Of a stretch of 64,000 bases of DNA, positions 19,348 through 28,399 are shown piece after piece. The notes beneath the pieces are model-generated. The model did no database searches and was not told where the DNA came from. It saw only the letters and a list, made by a program, of their open reading frames with translations. The stretch comes from Halorhodospira halochloris. GTDB lineage: Bacteria > Pseudomonadota > Gammaproteobacteria > Nitrococcales > Halorhodospiraceae. Location: NCBI RefSeq assembly GCF_002356555.2, contig NZ_AP017372.2:1302001-1366000 (forward strand), read 5' to 3'. Both the position numbers and the translations under genes were made by a program. Within the stretch, counting starts at the first letter, position 1. Each line of letters opens with the position of its first letter.

Positions 19348-21000
19348 ATGAAGACCGCCGCCCTAACTAGAGCAACCCTGCGTAAAACCCCTCTAGCTGT
19401 TGCCGTAGTTACCATGGCATCCCCTCTTGCATTGATGGCTGATCAGGCCGACGAGATTGGTGTGGTACTTGCGGCAAGGGGCGAGGTATATGCCGAGAGA
19501 GAAGACAGTACCAGGTCATTGGATAGGCGGGACCCTGTTTATGTGGGTGATACCGTAATTACCTCAGAACGGAGCCGAGCGCAGATACGCCTTGAGGATG
19601 ATCAGAGCCTAACCCTGACCTCTGAGACTCAGCTCGAATTCGAGGCTTATGAATATGATCCGGAGACGGAAGAGGGCGAAAGTCGAAAATCGCTACTCGA
19701 AGGGGGGCTGCGTGCCATTAGCGGGGCAATTGATGGTGAGGACGACTTTTCAGTAGAGACACCGGTAGCGGTCATAGGCGTTCGCGGCACCATATCTGAT
19801 ATCGTTCACAGCGACGAGACTGGCACCGTGGGCGGTACACCCCGCGGCGGCGGCTGGGTAGAGAACGTCGGCGAAGAGAGTGAGCGTGCCGATGTCGGTG
19901 AAGGTGAGCCTCATGACTATTATGAGGTCGAAGATGCCGATCTGCCGCCCACCACAATGGCTGAACGCCCAGCTGCCCTTGAGGGCCTCACAGAGGAAGA
20001 TGAGGAGGAAGAGGACGAAGACGAGGAGGAGGACGAAGACGAAGACGAGGACGAGGATGACGAAGAGGAGGATGAGCCTGATGAAGATGCCGAGGAAGAA
20101 GATGAAGAGGCCGAAGACGATGATATAGGGCCTGATCCAGACGGCGATGGTGATAACGGTCAAGATGATATGGACTCGGAAGATGTAATGGATGACCGCT
20201 TATCCGATTTGTTGTCAGATATTGGGGCCGATCAAGCGGCATCAGATGCTGAGTTCCAAGGGGTAACCTACTTTGATGGTAACAAACATAGCATGGCTAG
20301 CCTCCGGGTTGCGGATTGGAAAACCTACCCGGTATTTCAAAACATAGAAGAAGACAAGTATCTAGTACGCGAAGAGGACGATGATTACGTATTCGATCAA
20401 GCCAGTGACCCGGAGGTATATTGGGGGGCTTGGTATGCAGAAGATGGTGAAGAGTTGATCAGCAATATAATTTACTCTGAAAGCGAAGATGACCCAATTG
20501 ACGCAGACCACCCGACATTCTGGATTCATGGCGATGTTATGTCGGCTGATGATATAGAAGCGATTGAAGATTCGCTTGTTTTGAATGATGGGCTGCTGCA
20601 CGATTCTGACAATAATCAAGTTGTAAGTTTGGCTGACAGATATAATATTCTTGATGAATCGGAATTAAACGTTAGTAGTGATTCAGCAGAAGTGCTTTTG
20701 CATTTTCGTGATCCCGAATTTAATCATAATGGCGACTCAGTGGAAAAAGATTGGTTTCTCGACTACACTGAGACAGCACGCTTTGATCCGGGAGGTGAGG
20801 GTATCTTACTGAAAACTGATGAAGAAAATTCTGAGCTCACGCTTGATGATCATTCTTCTCAGGTCGAAGGGGAAATGCTTTTAGAGATCTTCGGCGACTC
20901 AAATGCTCCAGCCGCAGGTGCTGTCTTTGATGCGATCGCTGATGATTTCGATGACATTGATGACGACTTCAAAATCGAAGGTGTGCTCCATTTTAAGTAG
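19348..21000 (+). CDS. Exported FecR-domain protein with long acidic tract
   Basis: The 550-residue protein has a signal peptide (TPLAVAVVTMASPLALMA) and a FecR-type domain at about 30-160: VVLAARGEVYAERED, then DTVITSERSRAQIRLEDDQSLTL and VETPVAVIGVRGT. A tract of almost only Asp and Glu follows at about 215-265. The C-terminal part contains VYWGAWYAEDG and FWIHGDVMS, resembling the beta-rich domain that follows FecR in many secreted proteobacterial proteins. It is probably periplasmic or outer-membrane-associated, and no sigma factor or FecI gene is adjacent, so iron-signalling should not be assumed. ATG 19348 is preferred over TTG 19342. Cotranscribed with the TPR/barrel gene. Confidence 0.7.
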   Translation: MKTAALTRATLRKTPLAVAVVTMASPLALMADQADEIGVVLAARGEVYAEREDSTRSLDRRDPVYVGDTVITSERSRAQIRLEDDQSLTLTSETQLEFEAYEYDPETEEGESRKSLLEGGLRAISGAIDGEDDFSVETPVAVIGVRGTISDIVHSDETGTVGGTPRGGGWVENVGEESERADVGEGEPHDYYEVEDADLPPTTMAERPAALEGLTEEDEEEEDEDEEEDEDEDEDEDDEEEDEPDEDAEEEDEEAEDDDIGPDPDGDGDNGQDDMDSEDVMDDRLSDLLSDIGADQAASDAEFQGVTYFDGNKHSMASLRVADWKTYPVFQNIEEDKYLVREEDDDYVFDQASDPEVYWGAWYAEDGEELISNIIYSESEDDPIDADHPTFWIHGDVMSADDIEAIEDSLVLNDGLLHDSDNNQVVSLADRYNILDESELNVSSDSAEVLLHFRDPEFNHNGDSVEKDWFLDYTETARFDPGGEGILLKTDEENSELTLDDHSSQVEGEMLLEIFGDSNAPAAGAVFDAIADDFDDIDDDFKIEGVLHFK

Positions 21001-21134
21001 GATTATTGAGGAAGTTACTCACATCGATCTTCTACAATCTGGGAGCCACATGACTCAGGTAGTGATTATTAAGAATTTACGGTGAGACTTGGGATCGCTG
21101 GAGCAGAGAGTCCATATGAACCTCGGGGGCAGCC

Positions 21135-24100
21135 ATGGCAAATGATGAATTATGGTACAAAGATGAGGGCTTCTGGTTTAACGGGGAGGCCCACGACGAC
21201 TCCGTAAGGGATCTAGCGCTCGGCCATGAGATACTTTATAGCGCTAGCGACGACGGCACCGTAGGTTTCTTTGACCGCGAGACCGGCGAGCACCTCGGCT
21301 CTTGGGAATATGGGTCTGAACTCGACAAGATACGCGCTGTAGAGGTAACCGAAGGTTACGTCTACATGGCGGGTACTACGGGCAATATATATCGCGCCGA
21401 GAAACCGACAGATTTAGAAGATATTCAGCAGCCGGATGATGATGAATTCATCGAGTTTGAACCTAATTACGATCAGTATGGAGTCCACGATCTGGCCATC
21501 GACTATGATGATCCGGAACTGTACGCGGTCGGCTATGATGGATCTGTGCGTGCCTACAGCACAGATCTTGAGAAAGAATGGAAAAAAGAAGATGTCCATG
21601 ATCACAGCGACAGCGGTGATGGAGATGGCCGAGGAGTAGTTTCCGTAGAACTGTCCGATGATGGCGGTACGGTATTTAGCGCTGGTCACAACGGTCGCAC
21701 GATTGTTGCTCAGGACGCCGAGAATGGCGAAGAAAATTGGACGGTCTCGCTGGACGACGTTGACGATGATACACCCGGCGATATTGTGGACATGGCGCTG
21801 GCGGGTGACGTGCTATCGGTGATCAGCTCTAAAGGCAAGTACTATGAGTTTGATACTAATGATGAACCAGAAGAGCCGATTTACGAGTACCAGTATCACA
21901 CCGATTTTGAAATTCGCTCCGTTGATGCTATACCAGCTCCATGGTCGCCCGAAGATTGGGGTGATGAGTACGAAGAAATCTCATCATCTTTGCATTTTGT
22001 GGGTGCTGGTCCAGTCTTATTGGAGGGGGGTGAGGGATCTCTCGAGCTGTACATGGGGCACATTGGAGATGATCATCCTCATCCTTACGAAGATGAGTAC
22101 ATGTACCCTATTATGCTTAACACATATTACTGGGATCCGGACGACTTCGATCCGGACGACTTCGATCCGGAAGATATAGATGATTCCCCTGACCTGCAGC
22201 AGGATCCCGCCGAATTCAAGATAACTCAAGGACCTGAGCTGGATCCGGAGACAGTGGAGTGGGGTGATTCTTTCGATATCACCAGTAAGGTTAAAAACTC
22301 TGGTGAGATGGTGGGTGATCAGGAAGTTTCAGTCAGCGTATCCGGCAAAGAAGTTTACGCAAAAGAACTTGAGCTTGATGGCGGGGAAAGCTCTGAGATC
22401 AGCACTACGGTCGAAACTGACGAATGGGACTGGCTGATTGAGCCGGGCGATTATGAGGTTGCGATAAACACAGAGGATGACTCGGCTACTAGTGATTTGA
22501 CGTTAGAAGCCCCATCCGATTTCTATCGCGTCAGCGATGAAGATGATCTTCGTCAGGCATTGGCAGATGAAGACGGTCTCGCCGAAGATACTCTTGAGAT
22601 ATGGATTGATGGCGAGATATCGGTTTCCGAATCTCTTACTTATGATTTGGATGTTGACCTAAAAATTGAAGCAGTGGGATCCGAAGCGGCTCTGTCAGGC
22701 GATGGCGATGGGCGACTTCTGGATGTCACTGGGGCTCCTGAGAAGGTCGAGATCGATGGTGTCGATCTTCGCGATGGCAACGCCGAACATGGGGGAGGGG
22801 GCGCAATACGCGCTGGTAGCACGGAAGAACTCCACCTCAGTGATATGGAACTTAATGGCAACGAGGCAATGGCCGGGTACGGCGGCGCCGTGCAGGCCCG
22901 CTCGGTGATAGCTGAGCAAGTCTACTTCAATGATAACGAGGCGGTGGCCGGTGGCGCTATCCACCAGAATGGCTGGAGCAATCAGAGCCTAGAGCTTCAT
23001 GAGGTGGTATTTGAAGGAAATGAAGCTATTACCCGAGGCGGTGCCATCAAGACCCGGAGGGCCGATCTGGACCTTGACCGCGCCGCCGTCAACTCTGGCA
23101 ATGAGGCTGGAATAGCAGGGGACGCCTTATACACGCGCCTCGGTGACCATACCGGGGATATCGAAGGAGATTCGATTGGGGATAGTGCCGGGAAAGAATG
23201 GGGAACGGCGGATGTAGAGATTGATTTTGAACTGGCAGATGAATACTCGGTAGATTTTGGTGAAACGAAAGAGGTAACTGTTGCCACGCTTGAGAACGAT
23301 GATGGGGAATTCCTCGGCAGCCGTAATATAGAGCTTGAAATAAACGGTGAAAAAAAGCTATTTGAACGTGGCTGGGTTGATGTTGAAGATTCCGAGACTA
23401 TAAGTTTTGATGTTGATACTGAAGAGCTAGCACTACAGCCAAGTGTTTACGATATAACATTGCGCACCCCGGATGGTACGAAAGACGATCAAGCGGAGCT
23501 GATAGTCGTGCCAGGAGATGATTTTAGTCTGGATGGAGAAACATTCTACCTTTTCGGTGAGGAGGACATCAGCATCGGTGAGGTTTTTGGTGCGCTTATA
23601 TTTGATGAAGGCAGTAAGCTGGATGCCAGTGACCTAAGCGGCGATCTCGATTTATGGATTGACCGAGAGAATAGCGATGATGGTGAATACGAGATACAGC
23701 TTGGACAAGGGCAAAACGAAGTTTATTTAGAAAATAATGAAGATGGTGGTGCCAAGTTTGATTTCTGGTTCGCTGATGCCCAAAGCACCGATAACGTGAT
23801 TCATGGCTTCACATCAGAAGATGTCTTGCACTTTGCCAGCATCGATGGCATAGATCCGCGCCAATTTGAAGAATATGAAAATGACGATTGGGATTGGGTC
23901 ATACAAGACGATGAAGGCAATAATCAGATTGGTATAAAAGAAGAAGATGCAGATATTGTGTTTGAAGTGGCAGGTGATGGTGAAGGCACATACGATTCTG
24001 ACGATGTGATCGTGACCTTAAAAGACGCATCCGAGGAATGGGATGGTGGTATATTTAGTGATAATATAATAGCTCTAATGGGAGATAATGGTGAGGCCAT

Positions 24101-25577
24101 TACTGCGTACGATGCGCAAGAAGTTAACGGAAAGGGTTGGGACTCATTAACCGGCTTTGGTGAGATCGAAATGGACGATGACGATAACAACAACACGCTG
24201 AAGATCAACGAGCTTAACCCCGATTTCACCGCTACTATCCACTCGCCGGATGAAACACTAGTTGGGTTAATTGCTGGGAGTGTTGAAACCGACGCCACGA
24301 ACTTGGATCTCTCCGGCAAAGATTCGGATATTGACGGCCCGATCACCTTCGACTTTAGTAAACACACTGAAAATTTCCAACTTTCTTTCATGTTTGATGA
24401 AGAAAACGATAATCACTACGAAGATATTAGAGTAAAAGGTTTTGACCACGGAAATGATGACTCTGTTTTTGAGTTCCATATTGATGTTGATACAGATTTA
24501 CCTATTATGGCTGAAGATGCTAGAGTCGAAAACGAAAACGAAGATTGGTTGGTCGTCTCGACGAATAATTTTGCCAGTGAGGAAGATCTGGCAATTAGGT
24601 TGGAGTCGGTTGGCGATAAAGGTGGTAACGCCGTCCTCGATTTGGAGTCCATGTTCACCTTCGATAAAGATTGGGGGGATGTCATCGGAGATGGAGGTGA
24701 TGTTGAAGAAGATAAGGTCGACGAGGTTAGTGCTAAATCGGGTGAAATAGAGCTTGTTGATGTTGATGCCACCGATATAACCAGTGATGACTTTTTCTCC
24801 CCAATAGTTGATTATGACGGCATTCTTACGGCGAGCCAAGTTAACGAATTTGGCTGGGGTAACATTACCGATGCTGACGGAATCATGATGGACGATGGCG
24901 ATAACGACACGCTGGAGATCGACGAGTTCAACTACGCTTGGGGCGGCGCCGAGATCTCGGATAGCATGGATCATAATAACACAGTGGCCCTTATTTCTAC
25001 CTCTTTGGAAGGTGACAGAACGGACCTGCATTTTACAGGTAATGACTCCGAGATTGGGGATTCAGATTCGATCACCTTCGACTTTAGAGATTACACGGAA
25101 GAAGGTTTCTTCTGTCTTGATTTCGTTGGTTATGGGAATAACGATTACTTTGAGGATATGATCATCCATGGTTTTGAGGAAGATAACTACAACAGCATCC
25201 TTGATTTCACCGCCTTGGAAGAGAACCAATACAGCCCCCCCGATCAGGAGGATATAGATTTTGATGAAATCGACTCTGTTGGCACCGTGAACGACGACGA
25301 GGGACAAGACTGGCTTGTCCAGTATGATGCTTCTGATGGAGGTCAATGGTTGGCGATTGCAATTGATGGCGATGAGCTTGACCTGACAAACGCTACCGTC
25401 GGATCTGATGACGGCAACCTTACGGATAATCTTAGCGATCTGGAGGAGGTCGATATGTCTAAAGGTGAAGAAGGTGGTGTAGGGGACCCAGTCGGAGCCC
25501 CTAACTCTGGAAGTATCAAGCTGGTTGAGGTCGGTTACGAAAATCTGACTGAGGATGACTTCATCCTCTACACTTGA
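21135..25577 (+). CDS. Giant acidic beta-propeller / beta-helix surface protein (1480 residues)
   Basis: I know no named family for the whole chain. Residues 1 to about 290 form WD40/PQQ-like blades (LYSASDDGTVGFFDRETGE, VFSAGHNGRTIVAQD). About 365-460 and 695-800 look like CARDB-type adhesion domains (GDSFDITSKVKNSGE; DFGETKEVTVATLENDDGE). About 465-690 is a right-handed beta-helix with GGAIRAGS, GYGGAVQARS and GGAIHQNG turns. About 1000-1480 carries two copies of a domain containing ITFDF, the motif YFEDMIIHGF or its variant, and DWLV. There is no signal peptide. Lack of Sec signal, extreme acidity and a nearby type I secretion operon suggest type I export to the surface; this is inference, as no RTX nonapeptides are seen. 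The leader GAACCTCGGGGGCAGCC before the ATG is shared with the paralogue at 51162. Confidence 0.6.
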   Translation: MANDELWYKDEGFWFNGEAHDDSVRDLALGHEILYSASDDGTVGFFDRETGEHLGSWEYGSELDKIRAVEVTEGYVYMAGTTGNIYRAEKPTDLEDIQQPDDDEFIEFEPNYDQYGVHDLAIDYDDPELYAVGYDGSVRAYSTDLEKEWKKEDVHDHSDSGDGDGRGVVSVELSDDGGTVFSAGHNGRTIVAQDAENGEENWTVSLDDVDDDTPGDIVDMALAGDVLSVISSKGKYYEFDTNDEPEEPIYEYQYHTDFEIRSVDAIPAPWSPEDWGDEYEEISSSLHFVGAGPVLLEGGEGSLELYMGHIGDDHPHPYEDEYMYPIMLNTYYWDPDDFDPDDFDPEDIDDSPDLQQDPAEFKITQGPELDPETVEWGDSFDITSKVKNSGEMVGDQEVSVSVSGKEVYAKELELDGGESSEISTTVETDEWDWLIEPGDYEVAINTEDDSATSDLTLEAPSDFYRVSDEDDLRQALADEDGLAEDTLEIWIDGEISVSESLTYDLDVDLKIEAVGSEAALSGDGDGRLLDVTGAPEKVEIDGVDLRDGNAEHGGGGAIRAGSTEELHLSDMELNGNEAMAGYGGAVQARSVIAEQVYFNDNEAVAGGAIHQNGWSNQSLELHEVVFEGNEAITRGGAIKTRRADLDLDRAAVNSGNEAGIAGDALYTRLGDHTGDIEGDSIGDSAGKEWGTADVEIDFELADEYSVDFGETKEVTVATLENDDGEFLGSRNIELEINGEKKLFERGWVDVEDSETISFDVDTEELALQPSVYDITLRTPDGTKDDQAELIVVPGDDFSLDGETFYLFGEEDISIGEVFGALIFDEGSKLDASDLSGDLDLWIDRENSDDGEYEIQLGQGQNEVYLENNEDGGAKFDFWFADAQSTDNVIHGFTSEDVLHFASIDGIDPRQFEEYENDDWDWVIQDDEGNNQIGIKEEDADIVFEVAGDGEGTYDSDDVIVTLKDASEEWDGGIFSDNIIALMGDNGEAITAYDAQEVNGKGWDSLTGFGEIEMDDDDNNNTLKINELNPDFTATIHSPDETLVGLIAGSVETDATNLDLSGKDSDIDGPITFDFSKHTENFQLSFMFDEENDNHYEDIRVKGFDHGNDDSVFEFHIDVDTDLPIMAEDARVENENEDWLVVSTNNFASEEDLAIRLESVGDKGGNAVLDLESMFTFDKDWGDVIGDGGDVEEDKVDEVSAKSGEIELVDVDATDITSDDFFSPIVDYDGILTASQVNEFGWGNITDADGIMMDDGDNDTLEIDEFNYAWGGAEISDSMDHNNTVALISTSLEGDRTDLHFTGNDSEIGDSDSITFDFRDYTEEGFFCLDFVGYGNNDYFEDMIIHGFEEDNYNSILDFTALEENQYSPPDQEDIDFDEIDSVGTVNDDEGQDWLVQYDASDGGQWLAIAIDGDELDLTNATVGSDDGNLTDNLSDLEEVDMSKGEEGGVGDPVGAPNSGSIKLVEVGYENLTEDDFILYT
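22134..22175 (+). repeat. 15-bp in-gene tandem repeat encoding DPDDF
   Basis: GATCCGGACGACTTC occurs twice in tandem, followed by a partial third unit ending in GAAGAT. It codes for the acidic linker DPDDFDPDDFDPED and keeps the reading frame, so unit number could vary by slippage. Confidence 0.85.
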
Positions 25578-25630
25578 TAGAAAGTTTGCTCCGGGCGCGA
25601 TCTAGTCTGCTAGATCTCTCAGGAAGGCTG

Positions 25631-25667
25631 GAAGGCCTCTTCCCTCACAAGGGGAAGGGGGCTTTCT
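25631..25667 (+). terminator. Hairpin terminator after giant surface-protein gene
   Basis: GAAGGCCTCTTCCC pairs imperfectly with GGGGAAGGGGGCTTTC around a short loop and is followed by TTAT, 54 bases after the stop. The rest of 25578-25802 shows no gene. Confidence 0.55.
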
Positions 25668-26299
25668 TATATCTGGGCAATCGAGAGGTGATGATATGAA
25701 GCACACAGAGAGCCTTTGAGAAGAATAGCAAGCGGACATGCAGGGGTACATAAAGTGCTTACAAAAGCTTCTGTGAAGCTCTGTGAAGGCGAGAGAGGGT
25801 GATGTTGTTGGCTGCCAAAATCCGTACATATTTGGCGGAGGATTCAAGAATAAGCATATCTACTGGGTAGTTAAAAGCTAAGACTAACTACCACGCTCTG
25901 TGTCGATTTCTGCTTTCGTTTGTCCCTTCTTTTCCTTATAAACCAGTAACTGGCTCTGTGGGCCCTGTGGGCGAGAGCCCTGAGAGTGTGGGCAGGCGGT
26001 GGGCAACCCGCAGGGTTGTCCACGGGCTGTCCACACGGCCCGTAGGGCTCAGGGCGGCGCGAAGCGCTCGTCCACAAGTCCACAGAGCTATTGCTTAAGC
26101 AGCTAAAAGTACTGGAGATTTGCTTATAAGAGGGTGAGAATCGGTAGGCAAGTAGTAAGGGCGACGCGACATCAGGTAACCAGAGGCTGACAACCCTCCT
26201 GATGCCGCGCCCACCGCGTCCTGCGACACGGCACTTATCAGTATCCTCGGGTTTAGCGCCGTTGTCCAGTGTTTGCAATTTACCTGGATAAGCGCCCCG

Positions 26300-26800
26300 A
26301 TGAGCCAGCCTAAAGCATTGACCCGCCGACTTTTCTTTTGCGATTGCTGCAATCGACAGGTCATGATCTGCAGTCAATGTGATCGCGGCAATCGCTACTG
26401 TAGCCAGCAATGCGCAACTGCTGCCCGCCGCCAGTCCCTGCGCGAGGCGGGTAGGCGTTATCAAGACTCTAGGCGAGGCAAAGCCAAGCATGCAGAGCGC
26501 CAGAGTCGTTATCGAGCCAGGGCCCGGACTCGACCCCTATCCCTATCCCTAAGCCGAGACAAAAAAGTGACGCATCAGGGTTCCACACCTGTTGATAGTG
26601 ATGCTTCACTTAAGCTCTCGCAGCCAGATAACCAAGCTCGAGCACGGCCTGTTCAGCGGCCCGATTATCAGCAAGCGCGCCGACTCACAGAGAGCGCCCC
26701 GCGCTGTGACTTCTGCGCTCGCCCGTGCTCGGTATTTGTCCGCACAAATACCCTGCGCCGCTATTCTCGCCGCGAGCCGTTGCGCCCCTCGGGTCCCTGA
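26300..26800 (+). CDS. IS-borne zinc-ribbon passenger protein
   Basis: The 166-residue, Arg-rich protein has a clear metal-binding cluster near its N-terminus: FCDCCNRQ, ICSQCDRGNRYCSQQCA, and a second CDFCARPC motif near residue 135. Between them is a basic region (RRGKAKHAERQSRYRARAR). This type of small cysteine-rich ORF travels ahead of istA in some long IS21-type elements; its role, perhaps DNA binding, is not known. ATG 26300 is preferred to an in-frame TTG at 26273. It ends 81 bases before istA and is codirectional. Confidence 0.6.
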   Translation: MSQPKALTRRLFFCDCCNRQVMICSQCDRGNRYCSQQCATAARRQSLREAGRRYQDSRRGKAKHAERQSRYRARARTRPLSLSLSRDKKVTHQGSTPVDSDASLKLSQPDNQARARPVQRPDYQQARRLTESAPRCDFCARPCSVFVRTNTLRRYSRREPLRPSGP

Positions 26801-26881
26801 GATCCGGCGAGAATTGCCTTGCGCTAAGCCCGAGGCGCATGTTTCTGCGCTCATCTCGCCGAGCATATGGAGTGTAAGGAT

Positions 26882-28399
26882 ATGGCTATATCCAAAGAGC
26901 TTGAGGCGCAGATCATGCGCTATCACTACGCCGAGCACTGGCGCGTCGGCACCATTTCCCGACAACTCAATGTCCACACCGATGTCGTCCATAGGGTGCT
27001 GGCAAAGGCCGGTATCCCTAGTGCACAACGCACTAGGCGAGAATCGATCATTGATCCCTATGTACCCTGGATCGAGCAGACCCTGGCAGATTACCCCAAA
27101 ATACCAGCTAGCCGGCTCTATGAAATGGCCCGCGAGCGTGGTTATTCGGGCGGCCCTGATCACTTTCGCCACCTGATAAGCCAGTACCGGCCGAAACCGG
27201 TCGCTGAGGCGTATATGCGCCTGCGTACCCTGCCCGGGGAGCAGGCACAGGTCGATTGGGGCCATTTCGGCAAACTGCCCATAGGTCGGGCTAAGCGCCC
27301 ACTGATGGCATTTGTCATGGTCCTGAGCTATTCGCGCTGGATCTTTCTGCGCTTCTACCTCGGCTCATCGACGGCCAACTTTTTGCGTGGCCACGTCGCC
27401 GCCTTCGAGGCCTGGCAGGGGGTGTGCAGGTGCCTGCTCTACGATAACCTCAAAAGCGCGGTGCTGGAGCGCTACGCCGAACAGATCCGCTTTAATCCGC
27501 AGCTACTCGATCTTAGCGCCCACTACGGCTTTGAGCCACGGCCAGTAGCCGTAGCCCGAGGCAACGAAAAGGGCCGTGTCGAGCGGGCAATCCGCTACGT
27601 GCGTTCCAGCTTCTGGCCCGGTAGGCAGTTTAACTGCCTTGATGATCTGAACGAGCAGGCGCAGCACTGGTGCGTAAGCATTGCCGCCGAGCGGCGCTGC
27701 GATCAGGAGCAAAAGAGCAGTGTTCGCCAGGCATTTGCCGAGGAGCAGCCTTACCTACGTGCCTTACCCAGCGAGCCATTTCCTTGCTATGAGAACGTGC
27801 CTGTAAAGGTAGGCAAAACCCCTTATGTGCGCTTTGACCTTAACGACTACTCGGTGCCGCACGAATATGTCCGCAAAACGCTCAGCGTCAGCGCAACTCT
27901 GGAGAGGATCCAGGTGCTTGATGGCGAGAATGTTATAGCCTCGCATCCACGCAGCTATGATCGCCACGCTCAAATCGAGGACCCGCGCCATATCGATAAG
28001 CTAGCCCAAGAGAAGCAAGCTGCTCGACTACATCGTGGCACCGATCGGCTTAGTAGCTCTGTACCGCGCGCCAAGGAGTTTCTCTCGCAAGCGGCAACGC
28101 GCACCAACAGCCTCGGCAGCGTCACAGCTGCGCTACTTCGTCTGCTCGATCACTACGGCGCCAGCGAGCTCGATGCCGCCATTGAGCACGCTCTCGAGCG
28201 TGGTGTACCCCACCCACATGCCCTCAGCCAGATCCTCGAACAACGCCGCGATCAAACCCCTGGCCCGCCATCGCTGCCTCTGCGCTTACCCGAGCAGCTA
28301 CGTCAACGTGAGCCAAGCATCCGGTTGCGCGGGCTCGATGGCTACGACGCCCTAACTCCTAACTATGAGAAAGACGACAATGGCCCCGAAAACACCTGA
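26882..28399 (+). CDS. istA: IS21-family transposase IstA
   Basis: The 505-residue protein has an N-terminal helix-turn-helix (YHYAEHWRVGTISRQLNVHTDVVHRVL). An RNase H-like DDE catalytic core follows, seen as QVDWGHFG (first Asp), LLYDNLKSAV (second Asp) and ARGNEKGRVERAI (Glu). IstA binds the IS ends and catalyses strand transfer. ATG 26882 is favoured, with GGAG at 26869-26872; an in-frame ATG at 26867 has no ribosome site. It overlaps istB by about 35 bases, as usual for this pair. The frame is intact, so the element may still be active. Confidence 0.93.
   Translation: MAISKELEAQIMRYHYAEHWRVGTISRQLNVHTDVVHRVLAKAGIPSAQRTRRESIIDPYVPWIEQTLADYPKIPASRLYEMARERGYSGGPDHFRHLISQYRPKPVAEAYMRLRTLPGEQAQVDWGHFGKLPIGRAKRPLMAFVMVLSYSRWIFLRFYLGSSTANFLRGHVAAFEAWQGVCRCLLYDNLKSAVLERYAEQIRFNPQLLDLSAHYGFEPRPVAVARGNEKGRVERAIRYVRSSFWPGRQFNCLDDLNEQAQHWCVSIAAERRCDQEQKSSVRQAFAEEQPYLRALPSEPFPCYENVPVKVGKTPYVRFDLNDYSVPHEYVRKTLSVSATLERIQVLDGENVIASHPRSYDRHAQIEDPRHIDKLAQEKQAARLHRGTDRLSSSVPRAKEFLSQAATRTNSLGSVTAALLRLLDHYGASELDAAIEHALERGVPHPHALSQILEQRRDQTPGPPSLPLRLPEQLRQREPSIRLRGLDGYDALTPNYEKDDNGPENT

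Noticed and set aside
19750-20163. Minus-strand ORF of 137 codons opposite the FecR-domain gene
   Set aside because: It is the complement of the Asp/Glu tract, giving an artificial run of Ile, Leu, Val and Phe.
22134-22175. Possible CRISPR or other repeat array
   Set aside because: The repeat is an in-frame 15-bp coding repeat of under three units with no spacers; no CRISPR array was found in the window.
21135-25577. Classical RTX toxin or adhesin
   Set aside because: No GGxGxDxxx nonapeptide repeats are present; the beta-helix GGA turns are not RTX units.
25871-26491. Minus-strand ORF of 206 codons at the left end of the IS21 element
   Set aside because: It overlaps the passenger gene on the other strand, shows no motifs, and has no ribosome site.
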